From Azospirillum thiophilum (lineage in GTDB: Bacteria > Pseudomonadota > Alphaproteobacteria > Azospirillales > Azospirillaceae), in contig NZ_CP012403.1 of assembly GCF_001305595.1 (NCBI RefSeq), positions 84,501-148,500 of the forward strand: a DNA stretch of 64,000 nucleotides, read 5' to 3'. Below the pieces are notes generated by a model, which saw only the letters and a program-made list of their open reading frames with translations, had not been told where the DNA came from and searched no databases. Below are positions 44,326 through 53,644 of the stretch, in pieces. Numbering within the stretch: the stretch's first letter is position 1; each line of letters starts with the position of its first letter. The position numbers and the translations under genes are program-made.

Positions 44326-47300
44326 GCGTTGCCGACTGGTTTGCCGAAGCTCTCCGCCACCACCAGAACGGCGCGTTGGATGCTGCAGAACCGCTCTACC
44401 GGCGGATTCTGCAAGCCGAGTCCAATCACGTCGACACGCTGCATCTGCTCGGCGTTCTCACCCATCAGCGCGGCGACAATGCAGAAGCCATTGCCTTGAT
44501 TGACAAAGCGGTCGAAGCGGCGCCGGGGGTGGCGGACTATCACGCCAACCGCGGCACCGTGCTGCAACGGCTCGGCCGACTGGCGGAAGCGGAAGCGGCG
44601 CTGTGGCGGGCGCTCGACCGAGACGCCGCTCATGTCGGCGCCCACTTCAATTTGGGTCTCGTGCTAGCCGGGCGGGACCGGGTGGCGGAGGCCGCGGAGC
44701 ATTATGCCGAAGCTGCCCGCCTATCGCCGAATCTGGCCGATGCCCACCTGAACCTCGGCGCCGCTCTGCAAGGGCTCGGCCGGGCAGAAGAAGCGCTGGC
44801 CGCCCATGGGCGGGCGGCAGACCTGTTGCCCGGCGACCCGCGCCCCTGGACCAACCGGGCGATCAGTCTGCGTCATCTCGGCCGGCTGGCGGAGGCTGCG
44901 GAGGCGCTGGGCATCGCGACGGCGCTCGGTGGCGGTGCCTCCGATCCGGCGACGTTAGCGGCGCTGGCCGCGGCACTGCATGCCGCCGGGCGTCTGACCG
45001 ATGCTGCGGAGCGCTATGCCGACGCTCTACGCCTTTCTCCGCAGGACTCCTTCTGTCTCAATGGCTTGGGGCTCTGTCTTAAAGGCTTAGGACAGCTCGA
45101 TGATGCCGCGACCTGCTTCGATGCGGCGCTGGCAATCCAGCCCGGCCATGCCGAGGCGCTGGACAATTTCGGCAGCATCCGCAACGCCCAGGGACGCTAT
45201 GCCGAGGCGGAGGCCCTGCATCGCGAGGCGATCCGCTACCGCCCGGACTTCGCCGGGGCATGGAACAATCTCGGCAATGCACGCCACGCCGCCGGCCGCA
45301 CGGCCAACGCTTGGCCGGCATGGCGGATCGCTCTGGCGCTCGATCCGGGCCTGCCGGAAACCCACACCAATTTCGGCAATGCCCTGCGCAGCGCCGAACG
45401 CTTCGCCGAGGCCGAGAGGTCGCAACGCCACGCCATCCGGCTGGCTCCGCTGGAGGCCCCCGCGCGCAACAATCTCGGCCATCTGCATCAAGGCCGCCAC
45501 GACCATGCCGGCGCGGCCGGGGCCTATTACAGTGCATTGGCGCTCGACCCTGCCTATGGCGAAGCCTGGAGCAATCTGGGACTCACGCGCCAGCGCCTGG
45601 GTGACGGTCAGGGGGCGGAGCGCTGCTACGACCGTGCCCTGCATCTGCGCCCGGACCTGTCGCTGTCCCACTTCAACAAGGGACTGCTGCGGCTGGAGGC
45701 CGGCGACCTCGACCGGGGATGGCCGGGGTATGGCTGGCGCTTCGGGTCGGGGCAGGTCGGGCAGGGACGCCAGCCGCGTGCCCAGGCATGGCGCGGCGAG
45801 GATCTGATCGGCCGCCGCCTGATGATCTGGGGCGAGCAGGGGGTGGGCGACAGCATCCTGTTCTCCCCACTCTGCGCCGACATCGCCGGCCGTGCCGTCT
45901 CCACCATCCTGGAGGTCGATCCCAGGCTGGTGCCGCTGTTCACCCGCTCCTTCCCGAACCTGCGGGTGCGGGCGGAGGTGCTGGACGGGCAGGGCCGCGA
46001 GGCGATGGCGATCCCGGACTACGACCGCCATGTGCCGATGGGGTCGCTGCCGCGCGTTCTGCGCCGCCGGCTGGCGGACTTCCCTCCGCGCCCCTCATGG
46101 CTGGTGCCGGATGCGGCCTTGGTGGAGCGTTGGCGGGAGCGGTTGGCCAAGCTCGGACCGGGGCTGCGCGTCGGCATCGGCTGGCGGAGCCAGATGATGA
46201 CGGTGGAGCGCAGCGTCGCCTACCTGCCGCTCGACACCTGGGCGCCGCTGTTCGCCCTGCCCGGCATCCAGTGGGTGGTGCTGCAATATGGCGAGGTCGA
46301 AGCGGAAATCCTGGAGGCCGAGCAGCGCTTCGGTATCCGCCTGCATCGCTGGGACGATCTCGACCGCAAGGACGATTTCGACGGCGTCGCCGCGCTGATC
46401 GCCGGGCTGGACCTCGTGGTTTCTCCCGCCATGTCTGTGGGCGAACTGGCGGGAGCCCTGGGCACACCGGTCTGGCGCTTCGGCAGTCGCGACTGGACCC
46501 AACTCGGCACGACGATCCGTCCCTGGTATCCGGCGATGCGCCTGTTCCAGCCGCGCCCCGGCGAACCGTTCGCCGCGACACTGGCCGATATGGCCAAGGC
46601 CCTGCAAGCCCTCTCGCCACCCGCTCCCCGCATCCCGCCGGTGAAGAGGATACCTGATGAAACGGCGCAGGAACTGGCGGGGCAGGCAGCGTCCCTGCAC
46701 CGGCAGGGACGGTTTGCGGAAGCCGCCAACCGCCACCGGGAGGTCGTTGCCACCAATCCGGCCGATGCAGCCGGCTGGACCAACGGCGGCGTCACCCTGC
46801 TTCGGCTCGGCCGGCACGTGGCGGCCATGGCGTGGCACCGGCGGGCACTGGCTTTGCGGCCGGCCCTGGCCGAAGCGCTGAACAATCTCGGCGTGGCTCT
46901 GCAGGCGACGGGCGCGGCCGACGAGGCGATGACGGCCCATCGCCATGCCGTTCGCCTGCGTCCGTCGGTCGCCGAAAGTTGGGGCAATCTGGCCGCCGCC
47001 CTGCTGGCCGCCCGGCGCTATCCGGAGGCGGAAGCCGCCTGCGCCCATGCCATTGCCCTGTCGCCGACCCTGGCCGGGGCGCTGACCACCGCGGCCGCCG
47101 CGCTCAAGGGGCGGGGACGCTTTGCCGGGGCCGTGCTGGCGAGCCGCCGTGCGCTGCGCATCGCCCCACTGTCCGCCCGGAGCTGGTCGAACCTGGGCAT
47201 GGCGCTGGCCGGGCTGGCCCGCTGGGACGAGGCGCTGCACGCCCACCGCCGCGCGGCGGCGCTGGCTCCCGACCTGCCGGACGCCATGCTCAACCATGGG

Positions 47301-48359
47301 CACACGGCATTGGTGCGGGGTGAACGCCGCCTGGCCCGCGCTTGCACCGAGCGCACCCTGCGGTTGGCGCCGGGACAGGCGGAGGCCCGGACAAACCGCG
47401 GACTGCTACGGCTGGCCGATGGGGAGCTTGCCGGCGGCTGGGACGATTACGCCCATCGCTTCGCCACCGGCAACACCGTGGGCCGGCATTTTTCCATTCC
47501 GGAATGGAGGGGGGAGGATCCGGCCGGCCGCCGCATCCTGGTATGGGGAGAACAGGGGTTGGGCGACGAGATCCTGTTCGGCACCGCACTGACCGATCTG
47601 GTCCGCCGGGCCGGCAAGCTGGTGGTCGAATGCGATCCACGGCTGGTCGGCCTGTTCGCCCGTGCCCTGCCGGGCGCCGATGTGCGGGCACCGACGTCCG
47701 ACCCGCGGGATGCCGATGTCCATGCACCGATGGGGAACGTCGCGGCGTGGCTGCGGCCCAGCCTGGAAAAATTCGGCCTGAAACAATTAGGCCAAAGACA
47801 ATTTTCGGACGCGGCGCCGTTCCTGACGCCCGATCCGGCCCTCGCGGCGGATTGGCAAGGGCGGCTGGCGGCGCTGGGGCTTGGTTTGCGGGTGGGGATC
47901 TGCTGGCGCAGTGGCCGCGTCACGGCAGACCGGGCCGGCTCCTATACCGATATCGAGCAATGGAAACCGGTCCTTGCCGTGCCGGGCGCCGTCTTCGTCA
48001 CCCTGCAATATGATGGCGACGATCCGGAGCGGGCGGAGGCGTTGCGCCGTTTCGACACCGCCCTCCATCATTGGCCCGATTTGGACCGGCGCAACGATCT
48101 GGAGGGGATGGCGGCGCTGATCGCCGGCCTCGATCTCGTCATCACCGCGCCGACCTCGGTGGGCGAATTGGCAGCGGCGTTGGGCACACCGGTCTGGCGG
48201 CTCAGCGGAGCCGGGGATTGGTCGGCGCTGGGTACACCGGTGCGTCCCTGGTTCCCGGCGATGGCGCTGGTCGGCGATCAGCGCGGCCAGGACGCCGCTC
48301 TTGCGGGGGTGGCACGACGGCTCCGCCGTCTGGCCGGGACCGGCCCGATTGCGGCATGA
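44322..48359 (+). CDS. Tandem TPR-glycosyltransferase protein with two complete modules (1345 aa)
   Basis: Two copies of the TPR plus glycosyltransferase-like architecture are fused. Module 1 has TPRs at about 1-470 and a transferase-like domain at about 490-765 (MIWGEQGVGDSILFSPL, LRVGIGWRSQMM, VSPAMSVGELAGALGTPVW). Module 2 has TPRs at about 780-1045 and a domain at 1060-1345 (LVWGEQGLGDEILFGTAL, LRVGICWRSGRV, APTSVGELAAALGTPVWRL). The two modules differ enough to suggest an old duplication. GTG start overlapping the upstream stop. Both domains keep the same key motifs, so both may be active. Function in protein or surface-polymer glycosylation is inferred. Confidence 0.8.
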   Translation: MSVADWFAEALRHHQNGALDAAEPLYRRILQAESNHVDTLHLLGVLTHQRGDNAEAIALIDKAVEAAPGVADYHANRGTVLQRLGRLAEAEAALWRALDRDAAHVGAHFNLGLVLAGRDRVAEAAEHYAEAARLSPNLADAHLNLGAALQGLGRAEEALAAHGRAADLLPGDPRPWTNRAISLRHLGRLAEAAEALGIATALGGGASDPATLAALAAALHAAGRLTDAAERYADALRLSPQDSFCLNGLGLCLKGLGQLDDAATCFDAALAIQPGHAEALDNFGSIRNAQGRYAEAEALHREAIRYRPDFAGAWNNLGNARHAAGRTANAWPAWRIALALDPGLPETHTNFGNALRSAERFAEAERSQRHAIRLAPLEAPARNNLGHLHQGRHDHAGAAGAYYSALALDPAYGEAWSNLGLTRQRLGDGQGAERCYDRALHLRPDLSLSHFNKGLLRLEAGDLDRGWPGYGWRFGSGQVGQGRQPRAQAWRGEDLIGRRLMIWGEQGVGDSILFSPLCADIAGRAVSTILEVDPRLVPLFTRSFPNLRVRAEVLDGQGREAMAIPDYDRHVPMGSLPRVLRRRLADFPPRPSWLVPDAALVERWRERLAKLGPGLRVGIGWRSQMMTVERSVAYLPLDTWAPLFALPGIQWVVLQYGEVEAEILEAEQRFGIRLHRWDDLDRKDDFDGVAALIAGLDLVVSPAMSVGELAGALGTPVWRFGSRDWTQLGTTIRPWYPAMRLFQPRPGEPFAATLADMAKALQALSPPAPRIPPVKRIPDETAQELAGQAASLHRQGRFAEAANRHREVVATNPADAAGWTNGGVTLLRLGRHVAAMAWHRRALALRPALAEALNNLGVALQATGAADEAMTAHRHAVRLRPSVAESWGNLAAALLAARRYPEAEAACAHAIALSPTLAGALTTAAAALKGRGRFAGAVLASRRALRIAPLSARSWSNLGMALAGLARWDEALHAHRRAAALAPDLPDAMLNHGHTALVRGERRLARACTERTLRLAPGQAEARTNRGLLRLADGELAGGWDDYAHRFATGNTVGRHFSIPEWRGEDPAGRRILVWGEQGLGDEILFGTALTDLVRRAGKLVVECDPRLVGLFARALPGADVRAPTSDPRDADVHAPMGNVAAWLRPSLEKFGLKQLGQRQFSDAAPFLTPDPALAADWQGRLAALGLGLRVGICWRSGRVTADRAGSYTDIEQWKPVLAVPGAVFVTLQYDGDDPERAEALRRFDTALHHWPDLDRRNDLEGMAALIAGLDLVITAPTSVGELAAALGTPVWRLSGAGDWSALGTPVRPWFPAMALVGDQRGQDAALAGVARRLRRLAGTGPIAA

Positions 48360-48518
48360 CCGTCTATGCGGCTCCCGTCCCGCACAATTCCGCATTGCGC
48401 TTCGCCCGCGCGCCCTTTATCGACTATGGCCGCCGGACGCCGCGCAGGGTGGATGACCCGGCGCCTGCGCCGTCGTAAGCTGACCGGCATCAGCAGGGTT
48501 TCAGGGAAAGGACGGTCG

Positions 48519-49244
48519 GTGCGGTCCGAGGACGCTCTTGCCAATATCGACGTCGCGGTGCTCGCCGGTGGGCTGGGTACGCGCATCCGGGGTGTTCTGG
48601 GCGACACGCCCAAGGTGCTTGCCCCGATCGCGGGCCGCGCCTTCCTGGGCCATCTGCTCGACTATCTGTCGACCTACGGCTCGCGTCGCGTGGTGCTGTG
48701 CCTCGGTCATCTGGCCGACCGGGTGACCGCCTGGCTCGCCCGCGGCGATTCCGCCGGCACCATCGACGTCGTGTGCCAGATCGAACCGCGCCCGCTCGGC
48801 ACTGCCGGCGCGCTGGGCTATGTCCGCAAGGAGTTGCGCAGCAGCACGATCCTCGTGGTGAACGGCGACACCTTCCTTGATGCCGACCTGCGGGCCTTCA
48901 TCGCCTCCCATCGGCTGTCCGGGGCGGAGGCGTCGGTGCTGTGCGTGACGGTCGAGGATTCCTCCCGCTTCGTCCGGGTGGAGATCGGACCGGACAGCCG
49001 GATCCGCCGCTTCATCGACAAGGTCCCGGGTGCAGGCACCATCAACGCCGGGGTCTACCTGTTCTCCGCCGCCTTCCTCGACCGGTTCATCGCGGCGGGT
49101 GCGGTATCTCTGGAACGCGACGTGCTGGAAACACTGCCGCCCGGCACCCTCAACGCCCACATCGCCAAGGCCCGTTTCCTCGACATCGGCACGCCTGAAA
49201 GCCTTGCCACCGCAGCCAGCGTGATCGCCGGCCGCGAGTCCTGA
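48519..49244 (+). CDS. Sugar-phosphate nucleotidyltransferase (HddC/RmlA-like)
   Basis: The 241-residue enzyme would couple a sugar 1-phosphate to a nucleotide. The signature VAVLAGGLGTRIRGVLGDTPKVLAPI is intact, with VVNGDTFLDADL (metal Asp), GTINAGVYLF and LDIGTPES following. It resembles the D-glycero-D-manno-heptose 1-phosphate guanylyltransferase group. The frame is open upstream, but GTG at 48519 with AAAGGA eight bases before it fits the family N-terminus. It lies between a TPR-glycosyltransferase gene and pseG, so it probably makes a sugar nucleotide for surface glycosylation. Confidence 0.78.
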   Translation: MRSEDALANIDVAVLAGGLGTRIRGVLGDTPKVLAPIAGRAFLGHLLDYLSTYGSRRVVLCLGHLADRVTAWLARGDSAGTIDVVCQIEPRPLGTAGALGYVRKELRSSTILVVNGDTFLDADLRAFIASHRLSGAEASVLCVTVEDSSRFVRVEIGPDSRIRRFIDKVPGAGTINAGVYLFSAAFLDRFIAAGAVSLERDVLETLPPGTLNAHIAKARFLDIGTPESLATAASVIAGRES

Positions 49245-49402
49245 CGCGCAGGAACTGCACCGCAAGCCCGTTCCTGCGATTTGTCCCCCGTTCCGTACGC
49301 GGTCTGGCGCTGGACAGTCGCATGGTGCCGCGCCAAGATGCACCCCGACTCGAATCGCACGCCTCGGCCCGACCGCCGCCGCGTTTCCTTCGGACAAGCG
49401 CC

Positions 49403-50506
49403 ATGGCCGTCATCCTCATCCGTGCCGACGCGTCGCCCACCATCGGCACCGGCCATGTCATGCGCTGCCTCGCCGTGGCTGAGGCCCTGCGCGAGCAGGG
49501 ACACGAGACACTGTTCGCCGCCGTGGAATCCACCCCCGCCATCGACCGCCGGCTGTCCGCAGACGGGTTCCGCCATGTCGCCATTGCCGGTCCGGTCGGG
49601 GAGGCGGCGGATCTGGCCGCGACCCGTTCGCTGCTTCGGCGGGAACATGGCAGCGCGGTCATGATCGACGGCTACCGCTTCGGCGAGGCCTACCGTGCCG
49701 GCTTGCAGGCGGCCGGCGCCCGCGTGCTGGCCTGGGACGATCTCGGCGACGGAACGCCGCTGCACGCCGACCTCGTCGTCAATGCCGCTCCACAGGCGTC
49801 GACCCTGCCTTATGACGCGATGGCGCCGGGCGCGCTGCTGCTGCTCGGCCCCGGCTACGCGCCGCTGCGCCGCGAGTTGCGTCTGGCGGCGCGCGAAAGG
49901 CGGCGGCCGGTTGGCGAGCGTCGGGTGCTGCTGGTGACCTTCGGCGGCTCCGACCCGCTCGGCCTCACCGGTCCGGTGCTGGAGGCGCTGGCCGCCGGCA
50001 GGCCCGATGGCTGCCGGCTGGTGGCCGCCGTCGGCGGCAGCAACCCGCGAGCGGCCGAACTGACGGAACTTGCCGTCCGCCTTGGCCGGCAATTCGGCGT
50101 CGACCTTTCGGTCGAAGTCGATTGCCCGCGCATGGGTGCGTTGATGGCCGACAGCGGGCTGGCCGTATCGGCCGGCGGCGGCACGATGGGAGAACTGGCA
50201 GCGCTGACGGTGCCGACCCTGCTGGTGGTGACCGCCGACAACCAGGCGATGGCCAGCGGCGACGCTTCGGCGCTCGGCTGGTGCGCCGTTTTGGATGCAC
50301 GCGGAAACAGCCCTGCGGACGCCGCGGCGATCATCGCTGCCCAAGCCCTCGCCCTCTGGGCCGATGCCCCGCGCCGCCAGCGCATGCAGGACGCCGCCGT
50401 AGCACTGCCGCTGGACGGAGACGGCGCCCTGCGGATCGCCCGTGCCCTGACCGGCCCGCCCCCCAGGGTCGGCAGCACCGGCCGGCGTCGGACGGCGCTT
50501 GCCTGA
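49403..50506 (+). CDS. pseG: PseG-like UDP-sugar hydrolase of pseudaminic acid synthesis
   Basis: PseG removes UDP from UDP-2,4-diacetamido-2,4,6-trideoxy-beta-L-altrose in the route to pseudaminic acid, a flagellin sugar. The N-terminus IRADASPTIGTGHVMRC carries the catalytic His (H18) of the family. The C-terminal GT28-like half shows LVTFGGSDPLGLTGPVLEAL, SAGGGTMGELAALTVPTLLVV and DNQ. The ATG at 49403 is chosen by homology. The other pse genes (B, C, F, H, I) are not in the window. Confidence 0.8.
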   Translation: MAVILIRADASPTIGTGHVMRCLAVAEALREQGHETLFAAVESTPAIDRRLSADGFRHVAIAGPVGEAADLAATRSLLRREHGSAVMIDGYRFGEAYRAGLQAAGARVLAWDDLGDGTPLHADLVVNAAPQASTLPYDAMAPGALLLLGPGYAPLRRELRLAARERRRPVGERRVLLVTFGGSDPLGLTGPVLEALAAGRPDGCRLVAAVGGSNPRAAELTELAVRLGRQFGVDLSVEVDCPRMGALMADSGLAVSAGGGTMGELAALTVPTLLVVTADNQAMASGDASALGWCAVLDARGNSPADAAAIIAAQALALWADAPRRQRMQDAAVALPLDGDGALRIARALTGPPPRVGSTGRRRTALA

Positions 50507-50549
50507 TCAACCTGCGGCCGTGCTCACGCCCCCCACATAGATCACGTCA

Positions 50550-51059
50550 TCAGCTGACGACGCGCCAGCTGCCGTCTCCCTGCTGGCAGGCGGTGCCGAA
50601 GCCCTGCTGGGTGCGGCCCTGCACCACGATGGTGGTCTGGTACTCGCGGCAGAGCTGGCCCTGCGGCCCGGTGCCCTCGCGAACCGGCGTATAGCTGCCG
50701 TAATTGCCGGTGTCCGGGTTGTTCCAGCGCACGGTGCTGCCGGTGGGAGCCGCATAGGCGTTCATCGCCGCCTGATTGGCATAGGTCTGGTCGGCCCGGT
50801 CGAGCGAGGCGCCCGCCGCATTGCCGAGCGCTGCACCCAGCAGCGTGCCGACCCCGACCGCGACCAGCTTGCCGCTGCCGCCACCGAAGCGCGAACCGGC
50901 GAGGCCACCGACCACGCCGCCCAGCACCGTGCCGGCCGTCTGCTTGTTGGCGCTGACGCCGCCATAGGAGTCGCCGTATCCCGGCTGGGCGCAGCCGGCA
51001 AGCGGGGCCGCGAGCAGGCTGGCGGACAGTGCGGCGGCGAGGATGGGGCTGGCTTTCAT
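50550..51059 (-). CDS. 17-kDa surface antigen-type lipoprotein
   Basis: The 169-residue protein has a lipoprotein signal with lipobox LLAAPLAGC. A glycine zipper follows (TAGTVLGGVVGGLAGSRFGG, GVGTLLGAALGNAAGASLDR), as in Rickettsia 17-kDa antigen-like outer-membrane lipoproteins. The C-terminal part (VRWNNPDTGNYGSYTPV, CREYQTTIVVQG, GTACQQGDGSWRVVS) matches the RT0821/Lpp0805-type surface protein group. It probably sits in the outer membrane. The ATG at 51059 fits the signal. Confidence 0.85.
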   Translation of the reverse strand: MKASPILAAALSASLLAAPLAGCAQPGYGDSYGGVSANKQTAGTVLGGVVGGLAGSRFGGGSGKLVAVGVGTLLGAALGNAAGASLDRADQTYANQAAMNAYAAPTGSTVRWNNPDTGNYGSYTPVREGTGPQGQLCREYQTTIVVQGRTQQGFGTACQQGDGSWRVVS

Positions 51060-51230
51060 GGTGGCTCTCGTCCTGTTTTGGATCGTCACGAAACACTGCG
51101 TTCCTGACGACATCAACATGGCAGACCCGCAACTTATTCCCCGCGCGTGACGCGGTGCCTCGCTTGCCCCTATGATCCGCTAAACGGTTCCAGGAAGGAA
51201 TCGACGACAATCCCTTGGGAGGGAACGAAC

Positions 51231-52847
51231 ATGCTGCCCAACGCGGACAGCTATGACGGGATGGCCCGCGCATTCGCCTGGCGCGTCCCCGACCGCTACA
51301 ACATCGGCGTCGACGTTTGCGACCGTTGGGCGGAGGCCGAGCCGGACCGGCTGGCGCTGATCCATATGCGACGCGACGGCGGGGCCGAGGAGTACCGTTT
51401 CGCCGACATCCGCGCCCTCTCCAACCGCTTCGCCAACGCGCTGGACGCGCAGGGCGTGGTGCGTGGCGACCGCGTCGGCATCCTGCTACCCCAGGCCCCG
51501 GAAACCGCGGTCAGCCATGTCGCCGTCTACAAGCTGGGCGGGGTGGCGGTGCCACTGTTTTCGCTGTTCGGGGTGGAGGCGCTGGAATACCGGCTGGCCA
51601 ATTGTGGCGCCCGCGCCGTGGTGACCGACGCCGCCGGTGCAGCCAAGATCGCGCAGATCCGCGACCGTCTGCCGGAACTGCGCGCAGTCTTCCGCATCGA
51701 CGGTTCGGGTCCTGGTTGTCTCGACTGGCATGGGCTGTGCGACGCCGCTTCGGACGATTTCACCCCTGCCGACACCGGCCCGGACGACCCGGCGCTGATC
51801 ATCTACACGTCAGGCACCACCGGCCAGCCGAAGGGGGCGTTGCATGCGCACCGGGTGCTGCTGGGCCATCTGCCCGGCGTCGAGATGTCGCACGACCTGT
51901 TTCCGCAGCCGGGCGACCGAATCTGGACGCCGGCCGACTGGGCGTGGATCGGCGGCCTGCTCGACGTGCTGCTGCCGGCCTGGCATCACGGGGTGACCGT
52001 CGTCTCCCACCGTTTCGAGAAGTTCGACGCCGAGGCCGCCTTTGCACTGCTGGCCGAATTCCAGGTGCGCAATGCCTTCCTGCCGCCGACCGCGTTGAAG
52101 ATGATGCGGGCCGTGCCGGACCCGGGTGCGCGCCACGCCATCGCCATGCGCTCCGTCGCCAGCGGCGGCGAGACGCTGGGAGCCGGACTGCTCGACTGGG
52201 GCCGCCAGACCTTCGGGGTGACCATCAACGAGTTCTACGGCCAGACCGAATGCAACATGATCGTCTCGTCGGCCGCCACGCTGATGCAGCCGAAGCCCGG
52301 CATCATGGGGCGGCCAGTTCCCGGCCATGACGTGGCGGTGATCGACGGCGACGGCAACCGGCTGCCGCCCGGCCAAATCGGCCTGATCGCCGTCCATCGG
52401 CCCGATCCGGTGATGTTCCTCGGCTATTGGAACAATCCCGACGCAACCGCGGCAAAATTCATCGGCAACTGGCTGGTCACCGGCGACCAGGGCGAATTGG
52501 ACCAGGACGGCTATATCCGCTTCGTCGGGCGCGACGACGACGTCATCACCTCGGCGGGCTACCGCATCGGCCCCGGCGAGATCGAGGATTGCCTGATCGG
52601 GCATCCTGCAATCCGCATGGCCGCGGTGGTCGGCGTGCCGGACCCGCTGCGCACCGAGATCGTCAAGGCCTTCGTCGTGCTGCAGGAGGATGTGGTTCCC
52701 GACGATGCCCTGGTCGCTTCGATCCAGCAGCATGTGAAGACCAAGCTGGCAGCCCATGAATATCCGCGCGCCATCGAATTCGTGGAAAGCCTGCCGATGA
52801 CCACCACCGGCAAGATCATTCGCCGTGAGTTGAGGAACCGCTCGTAA
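51231..52847 (+). CDS. AMP-forming acyl-CoA synthetase
   Basis: The 538-residue enzyme activates a carboxylic acid to its CoA thioester through an acyl-AMP. The ANL-family motifs are IIYTSGTTGQPKG (P-loop), YGQTECN, VTGDQGELDQDGYIRFVGRDDD, GYRIGPGEIED and the acylating Lys in TTTGKIIRREL. The pattern fits medium-chain or aromatic acyl-CoA synthetases; the exact acid is unknown. The ATG at 51231 has GGGAGG before it. It precedes a TauE/SafE permease by four bases and a livF gene after that, so the unit may import and activate an organic acid. Confidence 0.9.
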   Translation: MLPNADSYDGMARAFAWRVPDRYNIGVDVCDRWAEAEPDRLALIHMRRDGGAEEYRFADIRALSNRFANALDAQGVVRGDRVGILLPQAPETAVSHVAVYKLGGVAVPLFSLFGVEALEYRLANCGARAVVTDAAGAAKIAQIRDRLPELRAVFRIDGSGPGCLDWHGLCDAASDDFTPADTGPDDPALIIYTSGTTGQPKGALHAHRVLLGHLPGVEMSHDLFPQPGDRIWTPADWAWIGGLLDVLLPAWHHGVTVVSHRFEKFDAEAAFALLAEFQVRNAFLPPTALKMMRAVPDPGARHAIAMRSVASGGETLGAGLLDWGRQTFGVTINEFYGQTECNMIVSSAATLMQPKPGIMGRPVPGHDVAVIDGDGNRLPPGQIGLIAVHRPDPVMFLGYWNNPDATAAKFIGNWLVTGDQGELDQDGYIRFVGRDDDVITSAGYRIGPGEIEDCLIGHPAIRMAAVVGVPDPLRTEIVKAFVVLQEDVVPDDALVASIQQHVKTKLAAHEYPRAIEFVESLPMTTTGKIIRRELRNRS

Positions 52848-52851
52848 CATT

Positions 52852-53589
52852 ATGATGGAAATCATTTTATTGACTGCTGCCTTCCTGGCCGGTGCAATGA
52901 ATGCCGTTGCCGGTGGCGGAAGCTTCCTGACCCTGCCGGCGCTGATCTATGCCGGGGTGCCGCCGGTCGCCGCCAACGCCACCGGGACGGTCGCCCTGCT
53001 GCCGGGCTATGCCAGCGGGGTCTACGGCTATCGCCACGATCTGGCGCCGGTCGGAACCATCGGCCTGCCGCTGCTGTCGGTTGTCAGCCTTGCCGGCGGG
53101 CTGGCCGGGGCCGGGTTGCTGCTGGTCACGCCGGATTCGGTGTTCAGGAATATCGTGCCCTGGCTGCTCCTGATCGCGACCGGACTGTTCGCCTTCGGCA
53201 ACATGCTGGCGCAGCGGCTGCGCCGTCTTGGTCTGCACGGCGACGGGGCGATGCTGGGCACGCTGTTCGCGGTATCGGTCTATGGCGGCTATTTCAACGG
53301 TGGACTCGGCATCCTGCTGCTGGCGCAGTTGAGCCTGTTCGGCATGACCGACCTGAACGCCATGAACGGGTTGAAGAACCTGTTCTCCGCCGTTCTGACC
53401 GCCATCGCGGTGGCAGCCTATGCGGCGGGCGGGGCGGTGGACTGGCCGAAGGCGCTGCTGATGACCGTCGCCGCGGTCGCCGGCGGCTATGTCGGTGCGC
53501 GGCTGGGGCGGAAAATCCCCAAGCAGGTGCTCCGCATGTGCATCATCGCCGTCGGCTTGGTGATGAGTGCGGTGTTCTTCCTGAAATGA
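52852..53589 (+). CDS. TauE/SafE (TSUP) family permease
   Basis: The 245-residue membrane protein has about seven to eight hydrophobic segments. The first half repeat AFLAGAMNAVAGGGSFLTLPAL and the second YGGYFNGGLGILLLAQLSL match the two-fold pattern of the TSUP family, which exports or imports sulfur-containing and other organic anions such as sulfoacetate. The gene starts four bases after the acyl-CoA synthetase stop, so the two are likely co-transcribed. Confidence 0.85.
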   Translation: MMEIILLTAAFLAGAMNAVAGGGSFLTLPALIYAGVPPVAANATGTVALLPGYASGVYGYRHDLAPVGTIGLPLLSVVSLAGGLAGAGLLLVTPDSVFRNIVPWLLLIATGLFAFGNMLAQRLRRLGLHGDGAMLGTLFAVSVYGGYFNGGLGILLLAQLSLFGMTDLNAMNGLKNLFSAVLTAIAVAAYAAGGAVDWPKALLMTVAAVAGGYVGARLGRKIPKQVLRMCIIAVGLVMSAVFFLK

Positions 53590-53644
53590 TCGCGCTATAG
53601 AGGCGCTTCCCGCCATTGGACCCGCTGCCCCCGGACCCGTTGTC

